A stretch of DNA of 64,000 nt from Opitutia bacterium UBA7876 (GTDB taxonomy: Bacteria > Verrucomicrobiota > Verrucomicrobiia > Opitutales > Seribacteraceae), in the NCBI GenBank assembly GCA_002500665.1, contig DLRY01000100.1, positions 59,607-123,606 of the forward strand. The letters run 5' to 3'. Positions 1 to 7,818 of the stretch are shown here, in pieces; position 1 is the first letter of the stretch; the number at the start of each line of letters is the position of its first letter. A program made the position numbers and the translations under genes. The notes under the pieces are model-generated. The model was given only the letters and a program-made list of their open reading frames with translations. It had not been told where the DNA came from and made no database searches.

Positions 1-1
1 A

Positions 2-244
2 CTCCCGCAGGTCACGATCGTGGGGGAACCCACCAATGGAATCTTTTCGAACATGCTGGAGAAGAAATTGCCCAATGGATGGAAATACACCCTTTCCTTC
101 CAAGTGTACTACTCCGCAGACATGGCTTGCTACGAAGGCAAGGGCGTACCCGTGGACGTGCCTATGAGGAATACGCGCTCGGACCTTGAAAAGGAGGTGG
201 ACCCGCTCGTCCTTAAAGCCCTTCAGCTCCTCTCCAAAAAGTAA
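2..244 (+). CDS. S41 family peptidase, C-terminal fragment
   Basis: Only the last 80 residues are inside the window; the reading frame is open from base 2, so the start lies upstream. The fragment opens with a V-G-E-P-T-N-G loop, then LPNGW, a tyrosine-rich strand and YEGKGVPVDVPM. This order matches the end of the S41 (tail-specific, Ctp-type) protease core, where a G-E-x-T-x-G loop is followed by a strand, a Y-E-G-x-G-V/I turn and a C-terminal helix. The catalytic serine would lie upstream and is not visible. The next gene, a sulfatase on the same strand, begins 30 bases later, so they may be co-transcribed. The family call rests on this short tail only. Confidence 0.6.
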   Translation, partial: LPQVTIVGEPTNGIFSNMLEKKLPNGWKYTLSFQVYYSADMACYEGKGVPVDVPMRNTRSDLEKEVDPLVLKALQLLSKK

Positions 245-274
245 ACCGCCAGCCTGCAAATCACCTTGCGACCC

Positions 275-1663
275 ATGAAGACAATCTCTCTCTTTGTCCC
301 CCTGCTCGCGATTTTGGCCTCTTCCTTGGTCCATGGAGCCGCATCCAAGCCAAACCTAATCATCGTATTCTGCGACGACCTGGGCTATTCAGACATCGGT
401 CCCTTCGGATCGAAGGCGCACGCCACACCAGTCCTCGACCGGATGGCCAGGGAGGGCATGCGCTTGACCGATTTCTATTCCACTTGCCCGGTTTGCACGC
501 CCTCCCGCTCCAGTCTGATGACTGGTTGCTACCCAAGGCGGGTCAACATGCACGTCGACGAAAAGAACCTGTGCGTCCTTTTCCCTGCAGCCAGAAAAGG
601 GCTCAACCCAAGCGAAAGGACGATTGCGGAGGTCCTCGGCGAACGGGGCTACGCCACCGCCTGCATCGGGAAGTGGCACCTCGGCGACCACCCCGACTTT
701 ATGCCCACCAGCCATGGGTTCGATTCCTATTTCGGGATACCCTACAGCAACGACATGAACCGTAAAAACGTACCCCTTCCCCTCGTGCGAAACCTGGAGG
801 TAATCGAAGACAGCGTCCAGAAGGACACCACCATTACGGCCCGCTACACCCAGGAAGCGGTTTCCTTCATCAGGAAAAACGCCGGGAAACCATTCTTTCT
901 TTATCTGCCTCACACTGCTGTCCACCTGCCTCTCGTTCCGGGAGAAAAATTCAAAGGCACGAGCCAGGCGGGAGCCTATGGGGACTGGGTCCATGAGATC
1001 GACTGGTCGATGGGAGAGCTCTTCAAGGCCCTCAAGGAGGAAGGGGTGGACGACGACACCCTTGTTCTCTTTACCTCGGACAACGGCTCGGCCCGTGAAA
1101 AGCAGGGCAGCAACCTCCCTTTGCGCGGGCGAAAGGGTCGTACCGACGAGGGTGGCATGAGGGTGCCCTGCGTCGTTCGCTGGCCCACGAAAATTCCCCC
1201 AGGCAGCAGCAGCGGAGCGATCACCAGCACGCTCGATCTCCTTCCCACCGCGGCGGCCTTGGCAGGCACCGAGCTACTCGGCGACAAGGTCATCGACGGA
1301 AAAAACATCCTTCCCATTCTTTTGGGCAAGACCAACGCACACCCGAGGGAAGCCTTCTATTACTACCAGATGGACCAGTTGCAGGCGGTTCGCTCGGGCG
1401 ACTGGAAACTCTTCGTACCCATGGAGTCCAAGAAGCGCAACTGGGGGAAACCCGAGGGGAAGACGGAACTCAAGCTCTTCAACTTGGCCAAGGACGTCCA
1501 CGAGGACCGAAACCTTGCGGCCCAAAAACCGGAGATCGTAAAGCGTTTGCTGGCCCTCGCCGAAAAAGCTCGTGAAGACCTGGGCGACCTAAACCGACCG
1601 GGCAAAGGTCAACGCAAGGCCGGATGGGTCGACGAACCCTCGCCTCGGCTCATGGTGAAGTGA
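275..1663 (+). CDS. Type I sulfatase (FGly-dependent, exported)
   Basis: An alkaline-phosphatase-superfamily sulfatase of 462 residues that hydrolyses sulfate esters, probably on a polysaccharide. The ATG at 275 gives a clean signal peptide (MKTISLF start, cleaved near HGAAS). A TTG three codons upstream is in frame but less likely. Metal-binding Asp-Asp is at about residues 34-35, and the formylglycine motif C-T-P-S-R is at 74-78, followed by LMTG. GKWHLG, PHTAVHLP and a T-S-D-N-G stretch supply the remaining active-site residues. All expected catalytic residues are present. Its TGA stop overlaps the likely GTG start of the next sulfatase, so the two are probably translated together. The substrate cannot be read from sequence. 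Confidence 0.93.
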   Translation: MKTISLFVPLLAILASSLVHGAASKPNLIIVFCDDLGYSDIGPFGSKAHATPVLDRMAREGMRLTDFYSTCPVCTPSRSSLMTGCYPRRVNMHVDEKNLCVLFPAARKGLNPSERTIAEVLGERGYATACIGKWHLGDHPDFMPTSHGFDSYFGIPYSNDMNRKNVPLPLVRNLEVIEDSVQKDTTITARYTQEAVSFIRKNAGKPFFLYLPHTAVHLPLVPGEKFKGTSQAGAYGDWVHEIDWSMGELFKALKEEGVDDDTLVLFTSDNGSAREKQGSNLPLRGRKGRTDEGGMRVPCVVRWPTKIPPGSSSGAITSTLDLLPTAAALAGTELLGDKVIDGKNILPILLGKTNAHPREAFYYYQMDQLQAVRSGDWKLFVPMESKKRNWGKPEGKTELKLFNLAKDVHEDRNLAAQKPEIVKRLLALAEKAREDLGDLNRPGKGQRKAGWVDEPSPRLMVK

Positions 1664-3030
1664 ATTCGTACCGCTTCGCTTCAGTCTTCCTCCTTCTCCC
1701 GTTGCTTGCCTCGGAGGGGAGCAAGCCCAACGTTCTCCTCATCATGGCGGACGACGTAGGGATTGATGGCTTCGGTTGCTACGGGGGAACCTCCTACCAT
1801 ACCCCTCACATCGATAAGCTGGCCAAGGAAGGCCTTCGCTTTACCCATGCCTACTCGCAGCCTCTCTGCACGCCTACCCGGGTGCAAATCATGACGGGTA
1901 GATACAACCACCGCAACTGGACCTATTTCGGGATTCTCGATCCGAGGGAAAGAACTTTCGGTCACATGATGAAGGACGCCGGCTACAAGACTTGCATCTC
2001 GGGGAAGTGGCAGCTCCAGTCCTACGACCCGCCCGACTTTCCCAATGCCCGACTCAGACGGGGCAAAGGGATGAAAGTGACCGAGGCGGGCTTCGACGAG
2101 CATTGCCTTTTCCATTCCTGGCACACAGAGGACAAGGGCTCCCGCTACGCAGGCCCGACTTATTATAAGAACGAAAAGCTCGTAACCGAGGGCAAAGACA
2201 AATACGGGCCTGACATATCGGTCGACTTCATTTTGGACTTCATGAAGCGCAACCGGCAAAAGCCCATGTTCGTTTATTACCCGATGGCCCTCCCCCACTG
2301 GCCCATGGTTCCCACGCCTGACTCCGAGGAATGGAAGGATCCCGGAAACAGAGACGAGGAGGACCTGCGCTATTTCTCGGATATGGTCGCCTACATGGAC
2401 AAGCTGGTCGGCCGATTGACCTCCGGGATCCATGAGCTCGGGATCCGGCGGAATACGCTCGTCCTGTTTTACTCCGACAACGGCACTCACCTAGAAGTGA
2501 CTTCCACCCTCAACGGCAAGCAGGTCCAGGGAGGGAAGGCTACGCCCAGCCAGACCGGCATCCGCGTTCCCCTTATCGCCAACTGGCCGGGCAGGATCAA
2601 GGGTGGCCGAACGAGTTCGGACTTGGTGGACGCATCCGACTTCTTTCCCACCCTCGCGGAGTTGGCCCAGACAAAGGTTCCGGCGGAACGGCAAATCGAC
2701 GGGCATAGCTTCGCCCGAAGCTTATTCGATAAACCCGGCAAGAGAAGGGACTGGTGCTTCTTCTGGTACGATCCCCGGCCCGGTTGGGACAAGAACCGCT
2801 TCTCGAGGAGCGTCTTCGCCCTCGACCATAACTACAAATTATTTTCGGACGGAAGATTCTTTGACGTCCGCGGGACGGAAATGCGCGAGACCGAGCTCGA
2901 CGTAGGGCGACTCGGAGCCAAGGCCCGACAAGCGAAGGAAAAGCTCAGGAGGGCAATCAGCGAAGCGATGAAGGGACCGATATCCGGGCATGCCCTGAAG
3001 GTCGTCGATGCCTTTGGGAACCCCCTCTAA
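1660..3030 (+). CDS. Type I sulfatase, coupled to the preceding one
   Basis: A second exported sulfatase (456 residues from the GTG at 1660). I chose GTG because it overlaps the previous stop as GTGA and leaves a short hydrophobic signal (VFLLLPLLAS) directly before the KPNVLLIMADD start of the fold. An ATG at 1624 is an in-frame alternative that adds 12 polar residues. Asp-Asp lies at residues 31-32 and the formylglycine motif is C-T-P-T-R at 70-74, with Thr where Ser is most common; the C-x-P-x-R rule is still met. A GKWQL segment has Gln where many sulfatases have His. YSDNG is present. Co-expression with the upstream enzyme suggests two steps on one sulfated substrate. Confidence 0.9.
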   Translation: MNSYRFASVFLLLPLLASEGSKPNVLLIMADDVGIDGFGCYGGTSYHTPHIDKLAKEGLRFTHAYSQPLCTPTRVQIMTGRYNHRNWTYFGILDPRERTFGHMMKDAGYKTCISGKWQLQSYDPPDFPNARLRRGKGMKVTEAGFDEHCLFHSWHTEDKGSRYAGPTYYKNEKLVTEGKDKYGPDISVDFILDFMKRNRQKPMFVYYPMALPHWPMVPTPDSEEWKDPGNRDEEDLRYFSDMVAYMDKLVGRLTSGIHELGIRRNTLVLFYSDNGTHLEVTSTLNGKQVQGGKATPSQTGIRVPLIANWPGRIKGGRTSSDLVDASDFFPTLAELAQTKVPAERQIDGHSFARSLFDKPGKRRDWCFFWYDPRPGWDKNRFSRSVFALDHNYKLFSDGRFFDVRGTEMRETELDVGRLGAKARQAKEKLRRAISEAMKGPISGHALKVVDAFGNPL

Positions 3031-3041
3031 AAAACCTTACC

Positions 3042-4886
3042 CTACTCCACCGTGACCGACTTGGCCAGGTTGCGGGGCTTGTCGACGTCGAGGCCGCGCA
3101 GGCGGGCGAAATGATAAGCAAACAACTGCAGGGGAAGATTGGCGAGGATCGGGCGGACCACTTCGTGGGAATCGGGCAGGCGAAAGACGTCGTCGGCCGC
3201 TTCATCGGGAATCTCAACGTTCTCGGGAGCAAGGGCCAGCACCGGACCATTGCGGGCCTTCACTTCTTGCATGTTGGCAATTGTCTTGGCGGACAAATCG
3301 TTGCCCTCGACCACGAAGATCGAGGGGCACTCCGGGCTGATCAGGGCGATGGGGCCGTGCTTGAGTTCGGCCGCCGGGTATCCCTCGGCGTGAGCGTAGG
3401 AAATTTCCTTCAATTTCAAGGCTCCCTCGAGGGCAACCGGATAGAGGCTCTGGCGACCGAGAAAAAGGAGATGCTCGGCCTTCGAGTACTTGACCGCAAG
3501 TTCCCTGATCTGTTCGCCTTGCTGAAGAACCTTGGCCACTAGGTCGGGCAAGCCGTTAAGGGCCTCGACGATTATCTGACCATCCATGGGCGACAGGTCG
3601 CGCATTCGGCCCAGAGCCAAGCCCAGCATGGCGCTGAGGCAAACCTGAGAAGAGAACGCTTTGGTTGAGGCGACCCCGATTTCAGGGCCCACCCGCTGGT
3701 AGACCCCGCCGTCGGTTTCGCGGGCCAGGGAAGAACCGACCACGTTGGTGATCCCCAAGGTGAGCAGTCCCTTGGTCTTGGCTTCCCTGACTGCCTCGAG
3801 CGTGTCGAGGGTCTCCCCAGATTGGCTGACGGCGATGACGAGGGATTTGCCGGCCTTGGGAGAATTCCGGTATCGGAACTCGGAGGCGTGCTCCACCTCA
3901 ACCGGGACGCGAGCAAGGCGCTCGATCATGTATTCGCCCACCATACACGCATGCCGGGCCGTGCCACAGGCCACGAAGATGATCCTGTCCAGGTCGCGAA
4001 GCGTTTCTTCGTGACCCTCGAGGCCACCGAGCTTGGCGGTGGTTCCATCATCCCCAAAACGGCCCCGCAGGGTGTTCTCCAGAGCGGTCGGTTGCTCGAA
4101 AATCTCTTTTTCCATGTAGGAATCGAAATCCCCCAGTTCGACCTCCTCGAGAATCTGGTCCAACGGATGGGTCACGGCTTGAGCATCCTGGCCCTCGAGG
4201 GTGGTAATCCTGAATCCTCCCTTGTCCAGAACGGCAATCTCCCCGTCGTTGAGGAAGACGGCCTCCTTGGCACGTCCCACGAAGGCAGAAGCGTCGCTTG
4301 CGATGAAATTCGCCTCATCACCCAGCCCGACTACGAGAGGCGATCCACGACGGGCTCCGATCATGACCTCCGGATAATCGAGGCAGAGAACGGCAATGCC
4401 GTAGGCTCCCCTGCACTTGGGAAGAGCCAGTCGAACGGCATCGACGAAGCGGTCCTCATCGTCCGGAAGCTCGGAGTAATGATAGGCAATCAAGTTGCAG
4501 AGGACCTCGGAATCGGTCTCGGAGGAGAAGGAGATTCCCTTGGAGCAAAGAAAGCGCTTGAGGGTGCCGAAGTTCTCGATGACCCCGTTGTGGACCAAGA
4601 CGAACTTACCGTCCTGGCTCAGATGAGGATGAGTATTGGAAACGGTAACCGCACCGTGGGTCGCCCAACGGGTATGGGCGATACCAAGCGACGAAGAGGA
4701 ACTGGATGCCCTGACGGCATTGGCCAGGTTCTCCACCCGGCCCGTTTCCCGGGAAAGGGAAAACTCATCCCCTTCGTGAAAGGCAACCCCCGCGGAATCA
4801 TAGCCCCTGTATTCAAGGCGGCGCAAGCCATCCACGAGCGACTCCTGGGCGGTGCCCCTTCCTAAGTAACCTACAATTCCACACAT
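3042..4886 (-). CDS. glmS: Glutamine--fructose-6-phosphate aminotransferase
   Basis: Makes glucosamine-6-phosphate from fructose-6-phosphate and glutamine, the entry to peptidoglycan and lipopolysaccharide amino sugars; cytoplasmic. The 614 residues are the usual length. The protein begins MCGIVGYLG, so Cys2 becomes the N-terminal nucleophile of the class II glutamine amidotransferase domain (about 1-240). Two SIS sugar-isomerase domains follow (about 290-430 and 460-600), with SQSGETLDT as the phosphosugar loop and the expected C-terminal KSVTVE. A GAAGGA Shine-Dalgarno sits a few bases before the ATG. The gene stands alone and converges on the sulfatase pair, with 11 bases between stops. 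I saw no glmS ribozyme-like element in the 180-base leader, though only by eye. Confidence 0.98.
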   Translation of the reverse strand: MCGIVGYLGRGTAQESLVDGLRRLEYRGYDSAGVAFHEGDEFSLSRETGRVENLANAVRASSSSSSLGIAHTRWATHGAVTVSNTHPHLSQDGKFVLVHNGVIENFGTLKRFLCSKGISFSSETDSEVLCNLIAYHYSELPDDEDRFVDAVRLALPKCRGAYGIAVLCLDYPEVMIGARRGSPLVVGLGDEANFIASDASAFVGRAKEAVFLNDGEIAVLDKGGFRITTLEGQDAQAVTHPLDQILEEVELGDFDSYMEKEIFEQPTALENTLRGRFGDDGTTAKLGGLEGHEETLRDLDRIIFVACGTARHACMVGEYMIERLARVPVEVEHASEFRYRNSPKAGKSLVIAVSQSGETLDTLEAVREAKTKGLLTLGITNVVGSSLARETDGGVYQRVGPEIGVASTKAFSSQVCLSAMLGLALGRMRDLSPMDGQIIVEALNGLPDLVAKVLQQGEQIRELAVKYSKAEHLLFLGRQSLYPVALEGALKLKEISYAHAEGYPAAELKHGPIALISPECPSIFVVEGNDLSAKTIANMQEVKARNGPVLALAPENVEIPDEAADDVFRLPDSHEVVRPILANLPLQLFAYHFARLRGLDVDKPRNLAKSVTVE

Positions 4887-5067
4887 CCTTTTCCTTCAAT
4901 AAAGTAATCCAAGACCAATGACAAGCACCCGATAATTGGAAAAGACCATTCCCCGCTCCAGTCGGTCGGTCGAGCCCCGTTCGGCTGGTAAAAAGTTCCT
5001 CGTGGATTTTATTTGTGGGAATGGCTAAATACTCCATTATGTCAACTTACCAACCCACGGAAAATCC

Positions 5068-6417
5068 CTGAAGATTCGTATTCCAGTCCTTGCCTTGGCC
5101 ATCTCCGTCTTTCTGGCGGACGCCTCGCCTCCGGTTATTCTGCCTGCGCTCGCTGAGCGACGAGACGATCTGCAAGGCCAAATCGTCCCGTTGCGAAAGC
5201 AAATATTCCTCCAGAACATCGAAGTCGGACCGTTGCAGCGCCCGAATATCGTCACCAACCGCTCGAGTATGCAGGCAACTCCTCCCTTTGGCTTGGATGA
5301 AAACGAAACCTTTCCCTGGTCCTCTGCTGAAAAGGTGGTAATCGGGCTACTCAAGATAAAGTCCGGAGGCAAAAGAAACAGGGCAAACACCAAAGTTCCC
5401 TATTTTTCCTATTCCCTGGAGATCGATCCCCTTCTTATTCTCCGCGGCAAAGACCAGCTCAACCTGCAGATCAGGAGAAAAGGCGACCTTCGGGCAAAGA
5501 CTTCCAACGCCCTCCGAACTCTTTCCAAGGAGGTAAAAGGGCCTGCTTCCGCCCTTGATATAATCAAGACCCAGCGCAAGCTGGATAAGTTGCTGGCAAA
5601 GGAAGACGACGGGAATCTCCCCAAGGATCTCAAATACGTACGAGGCAGTTATTATGGCGTCCACAAGGTGGATCCCGAGTTCCCCGATGAGGACCAGCTC
5701 GTTCTGATCGCCCTGACCGGAACAAGCTCGACCAAAAGGCTTGCCTACTGGCAGCCCATCAACGTCACGACCCTGGATCACGTTGTGAAACTGATCGACC
5801 TTCCTTACGGTTGGTCCCTGAATGAGGATGGGGAACCCCTTTCGCCCTGGTCGGGCCTTGGCAACCAAGCCCACATGGGAGACGACGAACCGGTAATTCG
5901 ATGCGACGATTCCGAGAGGGGATTTTCACCCGCCGATGAAGGACTTACGCTCATGGCCGGGAAGATCCCCGCGGAATTCCAAAATTCCTACAACAGGGAT
6001 GGGAACGGTTATTTCAGGCTTTCCCTGCGCAACCCGACCGATTTTCCGTTATCCATTCCCGCCCTGCGCAGGAATAAGGAAGGCATCCTCTGGAGGGAAA
6101 GCCTGGTCTGTCTCATTTCCACGAGCTCGGGGGCAGCGGCCAACGCGGTTTGTCTTCCGAGGTTTTCCTCCCTGCAGGAACTCAAGGACACCGAGGCAAC
6201 CGTGCTTGAGCCAGGGGAGGAGGTTTCCACCATCGTCAACCCCTTGCTTTTTTCCAGCTTCCCCTCAATCAGCGGCTATTCCCAGCTCACCCTGCGGTTT
6301 TGCCTAGGGAAGACTTTTGCCCAGTCGACCTTCTACTTCAACTCCTCCTACCACGAAAAGATAAGGCTCAAGCTGAAGGCGGGAGTACCCACCAGACCGA
6401 TCAGCCTGGCTGACTAG
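5068..6417 (+). CDS. Unknown exported protein
   Basis: I do not recognise this protein. From the CTG at 5068 the N-terminus would read MKIRIPVLALAISVFLADA, a good signal peptide. The first conventional start in frame is TTG at 5095, which keeps only MAISVFLADA and loses the positive end. The in-frame stop at 5026 rules out a start further up, and no ATG or GTG lies between. The mature part (about 430 residues) has no membrane segments and few cysteines. It alternates charged stretches with beta-rich segments and has an FPWSSAEKV stretch near residue 90. It is monocistronic, lying between divergent glmS and a convergent sulfatase, so the context gives no function. Confidence 0.75.
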   Translation: MKIRIPVLALAISVFLADASPPVILPALAERRDDLQGQIVPLRKQIFLQNIEVGPLQRPNIVTNRSSMQATPPFGLDENETFPWSSAEKVVIGLLKIKSGGKRNRANTKVPYFSYSLEIDPLLILRGKDQLNLQIRRKGDLRAKTSNALRTLSKEVKGPASALDIIKTQRKLDKLLAKEDDGNLPKDLKYVRGSYYGVHKVDPEFPDEDQLVLIALTGTSSTKRLAYWQPINVTTLDHVVKLIDLPYGWSLNEDGEPLSPWSGLGNQAHMGDDEPVIRCDDSERGFSPADEGLTLMAGKIPAEFQNSYNRDGNGYFRLSLRNPTDFPLSIPALRRNKEGILWRESLVCLISTSSGAAANAVCLPRFSSLQELKDTEATVLEPGEEVSTIVNPLLFSSFPSISGYSQLTLRFCLGKTFAQSTFYFNSSYHEKIRLKLKAGVPTRPISLAD

Positions 6418-6435
6418 AAAAGGACGGAGAGGGCT

Positions 6436-7791
6436 CTATTCGAACCGGGTAACGACCTTTCTTTCCTTGACCGGATACCAGGAGGCGATGCTTTTGGCAA
6501 GCCGGGCCACGATCTCCGGACGCTTACCGGCTAGGTTCTTCTTTTCATGAGGATCCTTCGACAAATCGAACAACTGGGGACGCTTCTCGGCTCGAGGATG
6601 GGTACTCTTGTAACGGTTGACCTCCCCGTCGTAAGTGAGCAAAAGCTTCCATTTGTTCTCGATCGTCCATCGGAAAAGCAAGGAGGCCTCGGGCTTTTCG
6701 ACGTCCGCCACGTCGTGGGCAAAGCTTTCCCCGAATATGGCCTTTCGCTTGAGGGGAGCGCCGCTTCTGAGGCTGGGAAGAAGATCGATCCCGGGAAGCC
6801 CATCGGGTCTTTCCGCGCCAACTGCGGATAGGGCGGTCGGGAAAAGGTCCACGCTCGAGACGAGGTCCTCGCGCTCCCCGTACTTGAGCTTGCCGTTGGG
6901 CCAGGAGAACATGATGGGGGTACGAACCCCGCCCTCGTAAGGGGTTTGCTTGGAGCGGGACGGGTTGCGGGAATATCCATTGCCATTCGGGTTCTGGATC
7001 CAACCGTTGTCGGTGACGTAGACGATGAGAGTATCGTCGCGCAGGTTTCTTTTTTCCAGAATCTCGATCAACTGTCCGCAAGTCTCGTCGAACCATTCGC
7101 ACATGGCATAGTACTTGGCGATCGGCAGGGAGCGGTCGGGACTGCGGTATTTCTTCAGCAGACGCTCGGGTGGGTTATGCGGAGTGTGGGGAAGAAAAAC
7201 CCCGTACCAGAGGAAGAAGGGTTTCTTTTCCGCCATGGCATGATCGACGAATTCCTCGATCGGCTTGAGGCCGGTCCTTCCGATCTTGAGGCCATCGTCG
7301 CCATGACGGCCACCAGGCTGAGGAAACCCGCGGGTCATCCCATGGGTGAATCCGCCGTGCTTGTAGTTGCCCTCCCACCATTTTCCGCTCTGGTGGGAAA
7401 GATATCCTTTTTTGCCCAGCAGCTTGGGAAGGGTGGCGAACCGATCGAGGTAGGTAATGAGTCGGGCCCGCTTCTGGTTGTAGTCCTCGCCCTTGGCGTA
7501 GTTCTTGGGAGAGGGATCGTTACCCGTTACGCCGTGCCTGTGGGCATACTGCCCATTAATCAAGGTGACCAGCGAGGGGCGACACAGGGCGGTCGGCACG
7601 TAACCCCGCTTGAAGACTACGCTCTGCTTGGCCAGTTGGTCGAGGTGCGGGGTCTTGATGTGGGCATGCCCCATGAAACCGTAGTCCGTCCAAGCCTGGT
7701 CGTCGGATATGATGTAGAGGACATTGGGTTTGGCCAAGGCGGTACCCCAGGCGGCAAGAGTAAGGAGGAAGGGGAAAAGGTATTTTTTCAT
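6436..7791 (-). CDS. Type I sulfatase with C-R-P-S-L active-site motif
   Basis: An exported sulfatase of 451 residues with signal peptide MKKYLFPFLLTLAAWGTALA. Asp-Asp is at 30-31 and the proposed formylglycine cysteine at 70, in C-R-P-S-L. The arginine usually four residues after the cysteine is Leu here, and an Arg sits directly after the cysteine. The rest of the active site looks intact: SGKWWEG, a PHTPH stretch and a V-T-D-N-G stretch with a following K-Q-T-P-Y-E-G-G loop. It starts 27 bases after the stop of the azurin-PA14 gene on the same strand, so the two probably share a transcript. The product is likely periplasmic; its substrate is unknown. Confidence 0.9.
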   Translation of the reverse strand: MKKYLFPFLLTLAAWGTALAKPNVLYIISDDQAWTDYGFMGHAHIKTPHLDQLAKQSVVFKRGYVPTALCRPSLVTLINGQYAHRHGVTGNDPSPKNYAKGEDYNQKRARLITYLDRFATLPKLLGKKGYLSHQSGKWWEGNYKHGGFTHGMTRGFPQPGGRHGDDGLKIGRTGLKPIEEFVDHAMAEKKPFFLWYGVFLPHTPHNPPERLLKKYRSPDRSLPIAKYYAMCEWFDETCGQLIEILEKRNLRDDTLIVYVTDNGWIQNPNGNGYSRNPSRSKQTPYEGGVRTPIMFSWPNGKLKYGEREDLVSSVDLFPTALSAVGAERPDGLPGIDLLPSLRSGAPLKRKAIFGESFAHDVADVEKPEASLLFRWTIENKWKLLLTYDGEVNRYKSTHPRAEKRPQLFDLSKDPHEKKNLAGKRPEIVARLAKSIASWYPVKERKVVTRFE

Positions 7792-7818
7792 TTGGGAAGC
7801 GCGGTTTTGGTTGATGGA

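Noticed and set aside
3822..4865. A 347-codon open frame on the plus strand
   Set aside because: It is antisense to glmS, which is certain from its motifs.
4887..5067. glmS ribozyme or riboswitch in the glmS leader
   Set aside because: I could not find the core pairing by eye, and the element is mainly known from Firmicutes; a covariance model search would settle it.
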